Shown piece by piece: positions 1 through 10,163 of a stretch of DNA of 64,000 nucleotides; positions within the stretch are counted from its first letter, which is position 1; each line of letters begins with the position of its first letter. The DNA is taken from assembly GCF_000004825.1 (NCBI RefSeq), contig NW_008805063.1, forward strand, positions 1,736,857 through 1,800,856, written 5' to 3'. Made by a program: the position numbers and the translations under genes. Under the pieces are notes generated by a model. The model searched no databases. It worked only from the letters and a program-made list of their open reading frames with translations, and was not told where the DNA came from. This stretch comes from Heterostelium album PN500 (lineage: Eukaryota; Evosea; Eumycetozoa; Acytosteliales; Acytosteliaceae).

Positions 1-60
1 GACAGACAGACAGACAGACAGACACACAGACATACAGATAAAGTTCAAGTACACACACAC
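1..60. repeat. (GACA)n / (CA)n microsatellite
   Basis: GACA is repeated about six times from base 1, followed by CA-rich sequence. The window starts inside the repeat, so its full length is unknown. Confidence 0.9.
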
Positions 61-597
61 ATCATATGAAAAAACAAAACACTACACTATTTTTGTCTAT
101 ACAATTTTCAGATACATCTTTGTGTGTTGTGTTTTGTGTGTTTGTTTGTTTGTTTGAGTGTGTATTGTATTAGATTTGTTTGTTTGATTTTAAATAATTG
201 ATATATGCAGATTTAAGTTTGTTATTTATTTATTTTTAAAACAAATCAATGATAATCTATAATATATATATTGAACACTTGGGATTAAACAAATAACCAA
301 AATACCGAAATTTCTAAAACAGCTCTATGATTATAATCACTGATGAAACCATCAACTCGATAATTCATCGGAATACCTTGAAGATATTTTAATATAACCA
401 CCAAATTTACATCAAAAAGTATACTTTTATAAAAATTTAGACCAAAAAAAAGTAATCGGACTTTTATTTTTATAAGATTTATTTTTGATTTCTTTTCTAT
501 AAACAATGTTTTTAGTTGTTTAAGAGTTGCCAACAACTTCAATTCTTGAATTATCACCGATCAAACACCCTAAATAAATCAATCAATCAATCAATCA
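61..597. other. intergenic, AT-rich, no supported gene
   Basis: TG/TTTG-rich simple sequence lies near 120-190 and is followed by AT-rich DNA. A tandem (AATC)n tract ends directly at the ATG of the next gene (about 577-597). A 90-codon minus-strand ORF at 285-557 has no recognisable domain and is not supported as a gene. Confidence 0.6.
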
Positions 598-1265
598 ATG
601 AAATACTTTAATATTATTTTAATATTTGTACCAATATTATGTTTTGCAACATATCAAACTTCTGCACGTAAAATAGTTGCACCAGAAGTTGGATGTTCTG
701 TCTATATAGAAGAAATAGGATTAGCTATTGCCAAACAATATGAACCATCTGTTGTAAGTAACATATCTTTTTTGTCTTGTTTTGAAGTTTTATTAATTAT
801 TATCATTACCAATCACAATAGCCAAGTCAAAAGTTATCAGCTTGTACTTATAATCCAATCTACTTGGGTGACAACTGTTGCAATTACAATGAGAGTTTGC
901 TTGTTAATGATACAATGATCTACTATGAGATGGTGTTTGGTGAGAATCTGTCGTGTATGCACTACATTTGGGATATGAGTTGTGCTTTCTCATGCAGTCC
1001 AAATCAAGTTCAGTATTTGGTGCCAGTCAATGTCGACAGTCAAAACGATCAGATATTATCGATCAAATTCAACATCAATCCAACCTATGCACAATCATTG
1101 TACGGAGCATGCAAGACTGTGAAGGCACCCAATGGTAAATCGTTTGGACAGTTGTATCCAACCTATCAACAATTCTTCCAAGGTGTCTTTGGTGACTCAA
1201 ACAATCCAAACTTTAATGATGTAATTTATAATTATGATTCAACAATTGGATACAATGGAAATTAA
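598..1265 (+). CDS. secreted NPC1 N-terminal-domain-like protein
   Basis: Two exons, 598..753 and 822..1265, give 199 residues. The intron has GTAAGT and TAG ends and is phase 0. Residues 1-23 form a signal peptide (hydrophobic ILIFVPILCFA core). The mature part is Cys-rich, with a CC pair (GDNCCNYNES) and then CMHYIWDMSCAFSCSPNQ followed by ACKTVKAPNG. This order matches the N-terminal sterol-binding domain of Niemann-Pick C1 (C..CF.NL.C.L.CSP.QS...AC..V..P). NPC1 itself is a large multi-pass lysosomal protein; here only part of the soluble N-domain is present, with no membrane segment after the signal. It is therefore probably a small secreted or endolysosomal lipid-binding protein. Domain assignment is by motif reading only; ligand binding is inference. 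No neighbour suggests a pathway. Confidence 0.72.
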
Positions 1266-1332
1266 AATAAATTTATTAAACCTTAAAAAGATATATATAT
1301 AAACTATTATTTATGTTAATCTAACAAATTGA

Positions 1333-3021
1333 TTATTTAAATTCTATTAAACAAGATCCACAAATTTGATCATTATTTACTTCGACCAATGGACTCCAAC
1401 ATTTTTCACCAATTGAATATTTATAATGTCTAAAAGTGTTGGGTTGGACTTGAAATGAGCACATTGCATAGATATAGCTCTCTTTTTCTGATACCCTGTG
1501 ATAGACCAGATTGAACTTATTGGTTTTAATCCGAAAACCTGGTAGAATATTTATATTTCCAAACATGAGATTTCTACTATAAAAACATCCACAATTTAAA
1601 TAGTAAATGTTTCCATTATCGTCGATACAATAGTTGACGTCCATACTCTTCAAATCAAGTGAAAGAGTGCTAATCTTGGATTCACCAGTCTCTGGTAATA
1701 CAGAGAATAAATTATCTTTGTCACAATTATTAATAAAAACAAGTGATTTCCGGTGAAAGTATGAGAGTCTGGTTATCTGACATGGATGGACTACTGAATA
1801 TTCAAACTTCTGTCTCTTTAAATCGAATCGGACTACTCTAACCTCCAAGTACCTATTCAATAAATATCCGTTGACCAAGTAAATGAATGATGTGCCATCA
1901 TAAACTGCTATAGGGTCATTTTCAATCTCTACATTAATATCACCAATGAAATCAATTGTTTTGGTTCGAATTGAGAATCTACAATACTTTTTTGGATTAA
2001 TACCTCCAAAAATGTAGACATATTCACCAACTCCAACAGTGGATTGTAATGTTCCATCAAATTCGAATTCATCAATCTTGATGGTTTCCAAATGATTATT
2101 TGATAGGTTGAGAAGTGATATCTCACCATTCGAATAGGCAGAGAATAGATATGCTATTGGTTCTCTATTATGATCATTCAACTGAATTGATTGTTTCAAA
2201 AAATCAACTAATTTGGTTTTATAATTTGAGTCAATTGAAATACTGTAATTAATATTATGATTTAATGAAGTTGGGGATGTTGAGGTTGATTTCATACCAT
2301 TAAGGTATTTTGATAATAAAAGAATTAGTTTTTCTTCTGAATTGTTGTTATTATCTTTACTATTGTAATCAATATCTGAATATTTGTATTTCTCTATATA
2401 CTCTTTTAATGATTGACTTTCTATATTATTCTCTGAACCCATGTCTATATCATTGCTACTATTATTATTCTGTGATTGATCACTAATATTACTGTGGTTT
2501 TGATCATTACTATTATTTAGAATATTATTGAATTTGATAATTAATGTTAATTGATTTAATTCTTTGATATTATCTTGAAGTTGGTTTTCAATGGTAACCT
2601 TATCATTGGTGAAAGGTTTTGTCAATCTAAGTTCTTCTGACATCAAGTAATCATGGATCTCTCCGAAATAACTTTTTATCTGATTCTCTGAAGCTTTTAA
2701 TGATTTGGTAATCGATATAGATTGTTTAATGTTTGACCATAAGTTATTGATTCTATTTATTATAAAGTTTGTATTTGTTTCATTATTTTGATTGTTAATG
2801 TCTCTATTGTCTGTGTCATCATGATTATTATTATTTAATAATTGGTTGAATGATTGTTTAATATCAGTGATAAAGTCCCATTTATGATCCTTGAATACTT
2901 TTAAATGATTTAATAAACATCTTTGGCACAATAGTTTATAACATTCATAACAAATGCATTCAAATGAGATATTTTTATTATCACAACAATTTTCAATATT
3001 TTCTTTATCTATGTCCGTCAT
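1333..3021 (-). CDS. B-box zinc finger / beta-propeller-like protein (copy 1)
   Basis: Single exon, 562 residues. The N-terminus carries a B-box-type zinc site with CC pair, FECICYEC, LLCQRC and LNHLKVFKDH (residues 12-46). It is followed by a helical, probably coiled region (about 90-180), an Asn/Ser/Asp-rich linker, and a C-terminal half rich in beta strands with Kelch-like elements such as EYVYIFGG and SFIYLVNG (about 280-560), probably a beta-propeller. This architecture recurs as multi-copy families in dictyostelids. The copy at 4839-6560 shares domain order and the last 40 residues nearly word for word (ESYIYAMCSFQV, ICGSCLIEF). There is no RING, so ubiquitin-ligase activity cannot be claimed; a binding or scaffold role is inferred. 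Confidence 0.85.
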   Translation of the reverse strand: MTDIDKENIENCCDNKNISFECICYECYKLLCQRCLLNHLKVFKDHKWDFITDIKQSFNQLLNNNNHDDTDNRDINNQNNETNTNFIINRINNLWSNIKQSISITKSLKASENQIKSYFGEIHDYLMSEELRLTKPFTNDKVTIENQLQDNIKELNQLTLIIKFNNILNNSNDQNHSNISDQSQNNNSSNDIDMGSENNIESQSLKEYIEKYKYSDIDYNSKDNNNNSEEKLILLLSKYLNGMKSTSTSPTSLNHNINYSISIDSNYKTKLVDFLKQSIQLNDHNREPIAYLFSAYSNGEISLLNLSNNHLETIKIDEFEFDGTLQSTVGVGEYVYIFGGINPKKYCRFSIRTKTIDFIGDINVEIENDPIAVYDGTSFIYLVNGYLLNRYLEVRVVRFDLKRQKFEYSVVHPCQITRLSYFHRKSLVFINNCDKDNLFSVLPETGESKISTLSLDLKSMDVNYCIDDNGNIYYLNCGCFYSRNLMFGNINILPGFRIKTNKFNLVYHRVSEKESYIYAMCSFQVQPNTFRHYKYSIGEKCWSPLVEVNNDQICGSCLIEFK

Positions 3022-3141
3022 TATTAAAACTTGTTTACTGATATTATGTATTGGTTACAATTAAACTAGTTTAAAATTTTAAAATTTAGTTTTATGTGAT
3101 TTTCAATGTAATTTTTCCAGTAATTCAGAACTACATAGTGA

Positions 3142-3257
3142 ACTTAAATTGTCAATTTTTAATCAGTTGGGTGAAAATGGATTTAAAGCGGCTTAAAAAT
3201 TAATGTAAGTTGTGTTATGAAAAAAAAAATTCGACTTAAATTGTCAATTTTTAAGCC
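3142..3257. repeat. direct 21-bp repeat with nested inverted repeat
   Basis: ACTTAAATTGTCAATTTTTA(A) occurs at 3142-3162 and again at 3234-3254. A 12-bp inverted pair, GGCTTAAAAATT at 3190-3201 and AATTTTTAAGCC at 3246-3257, overlaps the second copy. It lies upstream of B-box copy 1. Function unknown. Confidence 0.7.
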
Positions 3258-3346
3258 ACTCTACACCCATGAATCCAAAAGAAATTAAATATTTGAAGTA
3301 TTTTTTATTCAAGGAAAAAAATAATTGAATTCTAAAATATCTAATG

Positions 3347-3386
3347 GTCGGATTTCCAATGAACACATTGCATAGATATATAGAGA
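3347..3386 (-). pseudogene. short relic of a B-box family 3' end
   Basis: About 40 bases match the segment of both B-box genes that encodes the MCSFQV region (shared GAACACATTGCATAGATATA on the plus strand). There is no open frame around it. It is probably debris from a lost tandem copy. Confidence 0.6.
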
Positions 3387-3634
3387 ATTATTTATAAATA
3401 AAAAATAACAATTAATAATAAAAACAAAAATATTAAATGTATTATTATTATTATTTTACACATATAAATTAAAATTGAAGATAAAGATGTGTGAGTGGGT
3501 GGTGTGGTGTGGTTGACCGTTTATATTATATAACTTCGAAGTTTAGCTTTGAATACTAAAACATAAATATATTTATTTAAAAGTGATTGGCATGACATAT
3601 TGAACAAGCCTTTAGTTTATTTACAGAGTATTAA

Positions 3635-4372
3635 TTATTTTGAATTACCAGCTAATATTGCCATATCACTACCATTTATAATATTTTTACTATAACCAGA
3701 TGTTGAACATTTAATCATTGCATTACCTAATTCTTTTAATGAAATAAAACCATTCGAGGAAATTGATCTACCAATTGGATACAACCAACCAATGTATTTA
3801 TAGATCTTGTAACTATTTCTTAGACCAGGCATTGGATGAACCCAACCAGGTCTGAATGCAAATGTTTTATTGAAATTCGATGCGAATATATGATTCTCTG
3901 CCTTTGCCTTTACTTGTGCCCAATTACTCCAACTCTTTTCATCGGTTCCAGCACCAGTTACGTAGATGAATGTTAAATCATTGTCTTGTTTCGATTTGAT
4001 ATTGTTGATACTGGCAACTGTATTCAACATCTCCATTGGCATCTCATAGGATATTCTATGATATGTCTCTTTATCCACACCAACTGAACTAGTACCAGCA
4101 CAGAAATAAACAGAATCATAACCTTTCAACTGATCTTTGATATCGGTTAGATTAGTGAAGTCGGCATGTATTATTTCCCTTATCTTCTCATGTTTAAGTC
4201 CGGAGGGTTTTCTATTTATCAATAGAATCTTTTCTACACTATCGGATTCAATACAACACTGCACAACACCCTCACCAATCATACCAGATTGACCTGTAAT
4301 AATTGCATTTATCTTTTTTACTTCATTACCACTACCACTAGCACTACTATTACCACTTGCTAAACTCTCCAT
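3635..4372 (-). CDS. atypical short-chain dehydrogenase/NAD(P)-binding protein (HTATIP2/TIP30-like)
   Basis: Single exon, 245 residues from the Met that begins MESLASGNSSASG. The frame is open 35 codons further upstream (to 4477), but that part is encoded by AT-rich sequence and reads as a hydrophobic run plus Asn repeat, so I treat it as 5' UTR; a membrane-anchored longer form cannot be excluded. The Rossmann start INAIITGQSGMIGEGVVQ is a TGxxGxxG-type motif. It is followed by an acidic and LINRKP nucleotide region, then YFCAGTSSVG and FIYVTGAGTDE, and FAFRPGWVHP late in the fold. A classical YxxxK is not evident. Atypical or extended SDRs of the HTATIP2 and NAD-dependent epimerase type fit best. 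Substrate unknown. Confidence 0.78.
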   Translation of the reverse strand: MESLASGNSSASGSGNEVKKINAIITGQSGMIGEGVVQCCIESDSVEKILLINRKPSGLKHEKIREIIHADFTNLTDIKDQLKGYDSVYFCAGTSSVGVDKETYHRISYEMPMEMLNTVASINNIKSKQDNDLTFIYVTGAGTDEKSWSNWAQVKAKAENHIFASNFNKTFAFRPGWVHPMPGLRNSYKIYKYIGWLYPIGRSISSNGFISLKELGNAMIKCSTSGYSKNIINGSDMAILAGNSK

Positions 4373-4670
4373 TATTAAATGGTTATTATTATTATTAAAT
4401 AAAAAAAGAAATAAAAAATAAGATATAAATAAATTTAATACTATAAATTTCTTTTTGTAAATAAATGAACAATTCATATCAATAATATTTATAACAAAAA
4501 TGAATTCATCTTGATTAAGTATTTGTTAAATTTTCAAAAAATTAAAAAAATAGAACGTCATTCATGCATGTGGTATAAATTAGGTGTATGTGAATCCTAA
4601 AAAAAATCTATTGACTCAACACCAAAAATCAAAAAATAAAATAATATTTGTTTTTACCAAATTACGTAAT

Positions 4671-4696
4671 AAACAAACAAACAAACAAACAAACAA
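4671..4696. repeat. (AAAC)n microsatellite
   Basis: About six AAAC units lie between the SDR gene and B-box copy 2, in otherwise featureless AT-rich DNA. Confidence 0.85.
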
Positions 4697-4838
4697 GGTT
4701 TTTATTTGTGTTGGCAGTTGTAACCTATCACCAATTACTCTAAGAGATTACTTAAAAAAACATATGTTTTAATTAGATTTAACATATATTCTAAATTTTT
4801 AAATTTATTTAATTTTTAGATTAAATTAAATTGATTTA

Positions 4839-6560
4839 TTAAAATTCTATTAAACAAGATCCACAAATATTATCATATTCTACGTCGACCAATGGATCCC
4901 ATCCTTTAGCAAATGTATATCTAAAATGTCTAAAAGTGTTGGGTCGGACTTGAAATGAACACATTGCATAGATATAGCTCTCGCTTTCTGATACCTCGTG
5001 ATAGATCAGATTGAACATATTGGTTTCTAACTGAAAACGTGTAAGAAACTGACTTGCTTTTGAGCCATGTTTTCTGTATAAATATCCACCTTGTAAATAA
5101 TATATATATCCAACGCTATTTGTACCTATGCTGACTTCTGTATTCTTAAAATCGAGTGATTGAGAATATTTCCTGCCTACACCAGTCTTTGGTGATACAC
5201 TAAAAGTATTATCTTTGTCACCTATTGTAATAAAAATAAGCTCTTCACGGTCAAAGTATGAGATTATTGTATTCGTAAATGGATGGAGAATTGAATACTC
5301 AAACTGTTCTTTATTGATGTCGAATCGAATTACTCTTTCACCAGAGTGAGATGTTTTTCCACTGACCAAATAGATGAATGATTTGCCATCATAAACAGCA
5401 ATTAGTTCGTTATTGCAATCGAGATCTATATCTCCATAAATGATTGCTCTGGATCGAATCGAGAATACACAATACTTTTTTGGATTGCGACCTCCAAATA
5501 TGTAAACATATTCACCAACTCTAACTGTAGATTTTGATGTTCCATCAAATTTGTAATCCTCATCCTTGAATGCCTCCAACTGATTATTTGATAAGTCGAG
5601 AAGTGTTATCTCACCACTTGCATAGGTAGAGAATAGATATGTTGTTGGTTGTCTAATTGTATAAAGTTGTTCATCCAATTTCAATTGAATAGATTGTTTT
5701 AAAAAATCAACTAATTTGATTTTATAATCTGGGTCAATTGAAATACTGTGATTAAATAATGACGATGTTGTTGTTGATTTAAAACTATTAAGATATTTAG
5801 ATAATAAATATAATAGTTTTTCATCTGAATTGTTATTACTATTACCAATATCTAAAGATTTGTGATTCTCAACTATATACTCTGTCAATGATTCTGTTTG
5901 TTCTATTAATTCGATCTGACTATCAGTGTTGATTACTGAAGAGATATTATCATCGGAAACTATGTCTGTATTTCTATCATTATTCTCTGATAGACTAATA
6001 TTACTACTACTATTAATATTGTTTTGATTATTACAGAATTTGATTATTCCTGATAAATGGTTTAATTCTTTGATACTATCTTGAAGTTGGTTGTGAATAG
6101 CATCCTTATCATTGACTACAGCTGATTTCAATCTATATTCTTCTGACATCAAGAAATCATAGATCTCTTGGAAATGACTAGTTATCTGATTCTCTATTGC
6201 TTCTAAAGATTTGATATCTGATACTGATTGTTTAATGTTTGACCATAAGTCATTAATTCTATTTATAATAAAGTTTGTATTGGCTTCATCATCATCACTA
6301 TTATTATTACTATTGTTAATATCAGTGGATATAGGGTCTGTGCAATTATCATGATCATTATTATTATTATTATTTAATAACTGGTTGAATGATTGTTTGA
6401 TATCAGTGATATAATCACATTTATCGATATGATCTTTGAATGTTTTGCAGTGATTTAACAGACATCTTTTGCACATCAACTTATTACATTCATAACAAAT
6501 GCATTCAAATGTCTTATTTTTATTGTCACAGCAATTTTCAATATCTATATCTGTCATCAT
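4839..6560 (-). CDS. B-box zinc finger / beta-propeller-like protein (copy 2)
   Basis: Single exon, 573 residues. The second Met (6557) gives MTDIDIEN, which aligns with the start of copy 1, so it may be the real start. The B-box is complete: CCDNKNKTFECICYECNKLM, then CKRCLLNH and CKTFKDHIDKCD. Helical segments and Asn/Asp/Ser-rich linkers follow. The C-terminal propeller-like half includes TTYLFSTYASGEITLLDLS, EYVYIFGGRNPKKYC and a final ICGSCLIEF. It is clearly paralogous to 1333-3021 and to the broken copy just downstream in coordinates. Same-strand, adjacent placement indicates tandem duplication. Biochemical role unknown. Confidence 0.86.
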   Translation of the reverse strand: MMTDIDIENCCDNKNKTFECICYECNKLMCKRCLLNHCKTFKDHIDKCDYITDIKQSFNQLLNNNNNNDHDNCTDPISTDINNSNNNSDDDEANTNFIINRINDLWSNIKQSVSDIKSLEAIENQITSHFQEIYDFLMSEEYRLKSAVVNDKDAIHNQLQDSIKELNHLSGIIKFCNNQNNINSSSNISLSENNDRNTDIVSDDNISSVINTDSQIELIEQTESLTEYIVENHKSLDIGNSNNNSDEKLLYLLSKYLNSFKSTTTSSLFNHSISIDPDYKIKLVDFLKQSIQLKLDEQLYTIRQPTTYLFSTYASGEITLLDLSNNQLEAFKDEDYKFDGTSKSTVRVGEYVYIFGGRNPKKYCVFSIRSRAIIYGDIDLDCNNELIAVYDGKSFIYLVSGKTSHSGERVIRFDINKEQFEYSILHPFTNTIISYFDREELIFITIGDKDNTFSVSPKTGVGRKYSQSLDFKNTEVSIGTNSVGYIYYLQGGYLYRKHGSKASQFLTRFQLETNMFNLIYHEVSESESYIYAMCSFQVRPNTFRHFRYTFAKGWDPLVDVEYDNICGSCLIEF

Positions 6561-6956
6561 TATAACCTGTGGTATACAGTTTATTGATGTTTTGTATTAA
6601 AGACAAAGAAAAAATTTACTAAAAAACATTTATATGTTGAAAAAAAAAAAAAAAGGTAGTCCTTTTTAGAAGTTCGAAATCATGTAAAATTAATATTTAA
6701 TTTTGAAAATGATATAGTTTTATTTATAATTGGATCAATACCTTCACTCAACGACAACTTACAACGTATGAAGAGTAGGGTAAAGATAAAGAAAAGAAAG
6801 AACTAATAGACTAGAAAATAAGAAAAGTAAACTTTAATTATTTTCAGTATTTTTAATTGAGAAAAAAGGGTTTCAAAAAAATGAGGTCTTTAGTAATTTA
6901 CAAAATGATTTTGAAATTATAAAGTTTATTAACCAATAAATAAATTATAAGATTAT
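6561..6956. other. intergenic between B-box copy 2 and the broken copy
   Basis: AT-rich with A homopolymers. No ORF, repeat family or RNA gene is visible. Confidence 0.6.
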
Positions 6957-7790
6957 TCAAAATTTAACTATGGCTGATCCACAGATTTGATCATTATTTA
7001 CATCGACCAATGGATCCCAACAATCTTTACTAATTGAATATCTATAATGTCTGGAAGTTGGGTCGGATTTCAAATGAACACATTGCATAATATAGCTCTC
7101 TTCTTCTGATACCTTGTGATGGACCAGATTGAACTTATCAGTTTTCAATAGAAATTGTTTTGGTTCGAGTTGAGAATCTACAATACTTTTTTGTATCAAA
7201 TATATATACATTTTCACCAATACAAACTGTAGATTGTGAGGTTCCTTCAAATTTGTAATCAATATTCTTGATTCTCTCCAACTGATTATTTGATAAGTCG
7301 AGAAGTGTTATCTCACCATTCGAGTAGGTAGAGAATAGATATGTTGTTGGTTGTCTAATTGTATAAAGTTGTTCATCCAATTTCAATTGAATAGACTGTT
7401 TTACAAAATCAACTAATTTGATTTTATAATCTGGGTCAATTGTAATACTGTTATTAAATAATGAAGCTGAGGTTGTTGAAGTTGATTTTATATCTTAAAG
7501 GTATTTCGATACTAAATATAATAGTTTTCATCTGAATTGTTATACTGTCGTAAATAATATCTAAAGATTTGATATTCTCTATATACTCTTTTAATGATTG
7601 ATATTTTTCTATTTTTCGATCTGAGTGTTAGTGTTGTTAACTAGAATATCCTCTGAACCCAAGTCTTTATCATTATCAAATTCAATAATGATCAAAACAA
7701 TAGTAACAGTAATAGTAATGTTAATATTAATGATCAATCAGATAATAATTGTAGAAATTCCTGATAAATCTATAACATTATTAGAAGAAT
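6957..7790 (-). pseudogene. broken B-box/propeller copy 3
   Basis: Two short frames (6957-7262 and 7138-7386) carry recognisable family segments in different frames. The upstream frame has YTIRQPTTYLFSTYSNGEI, matching copy 2, and the downstream frame ends CGSAIVKF, matching the family C-terminus. Between them a large part of the propeller region is missing. The Asn-rich middle and the B-box end fade out between 7400 and 7790, with frame shifts and no B-box cysteines. High similarity to copy 2 suggests a fairly recent duplicate that has lost function. A truncated product from 7138-7386 cannot be excluded. Confidence 0.8.
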
Positions 7791-8856
7791 AATAAAGGAT
7801 TAAGGTATTACTTTCTGAAATAATACAAAAAAAAAACTTTTTAGACTCTTCTTCATATTCAAAATGTAAAGGTTTTTTTCTGATTTTACATAAACAATGA
7901 TATTGTTTTTTTTAGAAAAGTAATTTAACTGATGAAACGAAAATAAAACAAGAAGAGTATAGTATAAAGAAAGGTTATTCTTTAAAGGAGTTCCCAATTA
8001 TAGAACAACTAATATTCTATCAGTTAGTTGAAAGTGGTAGATTCAAATTCAATCTTTACTCGATTTAATTTAATATGAAACCAGATACTTGGACAAACAA
8101 TCTTAAGCTCTAGATTCCCAGATTTTTTTGAATTCTAATAAATAATTTTGTTTAACTAATTTTAGTAAATTCGACAACTGTACAAGACATCTCACTTGTC
8201 ATCAATATTCCAAAACACATAATATTGTTTTTACTTAAGATGAATACTAAACTAAATTTGATATACAAACAACCTGTAAGGACCTTAATGTTAAACCTTT
8301 AATTGGTTTCAAAAAAAAAAAAAAAAAAATGATATAAAACAAAAAATGGGTATAAATTAAATTTTTTTAAAGTCAAAAAAAAAAGAGATAAATTTGTAAT
8401 ATGCCACAATTTTTTTATTTTTGGTTTTTTTGTGAAGTCCGCCCACCACACAAATTCTTAACCACATTAATTTTTTAAAAAAAATCGTGGCATATTACAA
8501 ATTTATCTGTAGTTGAGATAGGAAATTAAATTACTTAATAAAATTAAAAACTAATTAAATTAATTATAAAATAAGCCCAGAGTAGTTCAATGAACATAAA
8601 TAAATTAATAAAATTTAATACCCTTTTCTGTCATTAACTGAAGATAAAAGTCAGATTTTCTAATCAACTACTTTGTTTTTTTTTTCAAAATCAAATGTTC
8701 TATCAATTTACAAATTTAACTTCACCCGATACATATCAAGAGAAAACTGTCCACCTGATTTTAGATAAAAATACCCATTAATAACTTACAAAAATTCATT
8801 TATAGAAATGGTTAGATTACAAAAAAAATCCTATCGAATATATTCCTAAGTAACTT
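7791..8856. other. gene-free AT-rich stretch
   Basis: No supported gene. It contains poly-A/T runs (for example near 8311-8330) and the fold-back repeat at 8386-8508. A 65-codon minus-strand ORF at 7800-7997 has no domain and biased AT composition. Confidence 0.6.
8386..8508. repeat. fold-back (inverted) repeat, 22-bp perfect arms
   Basis: The arm at 8386-8407 (begins AGATAAATTTGTAATATGCC) is the exact reverse complement of 8487-8508. Pairing continues inward through an A/T run with one mismatch, giving about 31 bp. The loop is about 60-80 bases and holds the GC-richest local patch (CCGCCCACCACAC). It could be a small MITE-like insertion or encode a hairpin transcript. Confidence 0.8.
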
Positions 8857-9310
8857 TCAAACCATTGAACTACCAAAGGTGGTGGAGGTATTTGTTATTG
8901 ATTGATGTGAAGCTTCAGCTGAAATAATCCAATCTTCGGGTTGTTGTGATGATGTTCCTTCCATTTCATATTCATACTCCTCTTCATAATTTGGATCATG
9001 AACATCCATTTCAACTTGATCATTATTATTATTGTCATTATTATTATTTTTATTGTTGCTATTATTGTTGTTATTGTTATTATTATTGTTGTTGTTATCA
9101 TCGTCATCATCATCATCACCACAATCACCACTACCACCACTACTAACATTTGTTATTCTTGCTGAACTTTGTTTTTTAGTAATCTTACCTCCACTTGTTC
9201 GAATACCAGATATAGTTGTAGTGGTTGAAGTAGTTGTTTTTGGTTTCATGAACTTCTCCACCATCACTAGTGCTATAGTGATGTGTAATAGTTTCACCAC
9301 TACCACTCAT
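8857..9310 (-). CDS. acidic Asn/Asp-rich low-complexity protein, apparently frameshifted
   Basis: The minus frame 8857-9306 encodes a Thr-rich segment, a basic GGKITKKQSSARI patch, Asp and Asn runs and an acidic tail (NYEEEYEYEMEG). A better start, ATG at 9308-9310 (MSGSGETITHHYSTSDGGE), lies in the neighbouring frame. The two frames would join if a run of five T (9237-9241 on the plus strand) were one base shorter. It is therefore a real gene with a frameshift, a sequencing or assembly error in a homopolymer, or a chance open frame. No family recognised. Low-complexity coding bias makes short open frames on both strands unreliable here. Confidence 0.4.
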
Positions 9311-10163
9311 AGCCAAGTCAGAATGAAGGATGCTTTGAAGTGGGGAATCAATTTTTGGGAAGTAATAGTTTTTAGTGTAGTGGTAGTCTTTGAATCACTT
9401 CCACTCTTTTTCTTTCCTTTATGTTACACGAGTTCCGAACCCTTTTTAATGTTATTGTATGATTTTGTTTTTATGTGTTAATTAGTCACGATTAATGATG
9501 AGTCCACAAACCAAATTCAATTCATATTAAATCAAAATTCAGATTTCAAAATAAACCTCCAAACTAAAATTTTAATGTTACTGTGTAATGATGAACAACA
9601 ACAACACATTCACACAATACTCAAAAATAGATCCATTTCAAATCTACACTAATAACTTCAAAAAAATATATGTTTTGTTGATATGTTAAAAGTCAATTAA
9701 AGCAAGTGAGAAAAACAAAAAAAAACCGACATAGCGAACCACTTGCTGTTCACACATTTTGCATAAAAAAAAGTTTGTGGCGACTGCAGAAAACTATTTT
9801 CGCTATGTCTGGTCAGGTGTGGGGTTTTAAATGATTTTTAACATATACTAACAAATAAATAAATAAAAATGGGCGAATTTTGTTTGCTTCATCCATAATG
9901 GGCAAAAAAACACTGATGTTTGAAGTTAAACTCAAATTGGTAGACCATTTTAATATGAGAACAATTAGGTCCGTTTTCTCTTGCTGTTGAAAGAAATTTA
10001 ATTTCAACTTTCCTTGTGGACAATTTACAAAAATAAATCATTAGATTTTTGATTTTATTTTATTTTAAATTAAAAATGTTTTTGAAAATTGATTATAAAT
10101 TGAGACACTTAATTAATTTTTAAATTTTAAAATATAAAATTATTTTATTCTAATTATTATTAA
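9311..10163. other. intergenic upstream of the Cry-like gene
   Basis: No supported gene. It contains a hairpin-forming segment (9728-9809) and an AT-rich leader before the ATG at 10164. Confidence 0.55.
9728..9809. repeat. short inverted repeat, 11-bp perfect arms
   Basis: GACATAGCGAA (9728-9738) is the exact reverse complement of TTCGCTATGTC (9799-9809). The loop is 60 bases, and a further CCAC/GTGG pair lies inside it. The segment is less AT-rich than its surroundings. It is weaker than the fold-backs at 8386 and 12070 but similar in size. Confidence 0.55.

Noticed and set aside
1-60. Short tandem repeats as a CRISPR or centromeric array
   Set aside because: Tetranucleotide microsatellite without spacers; the organism is a eukaryote.
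285-557. 90-codon minus-strand ORF
   Set aside because: AT-driven composition (Leu/Ile/Phe/Lys), no domain or paralogue, and no good start context.
4373-4477. N-terminal membrane anchor of the SDR protein
   Set aside because: Encoded by homopolymer-like AT sequence before a better aligned Met; kept only as an alternative.
9430-9460. GGGTTCGGAACTC on the reverse strand as a tRNA T-arm
   Set aside because: Does not fit the B-box consensus, and no D-arm or acceptor stem could be paired.
9032-9481. 149-codon plus-strand ORF rich in Leu/Ser
   Set aside because: Antisense shadow of Asn/Asp codon repeats in the minus-strand frame.
9720-9830. Possible tRNA suggested by the GC-richer hairpin
   Set aside because: No cloverleaf, no B-box (GGTTCRAANCC) and the loop is too long.
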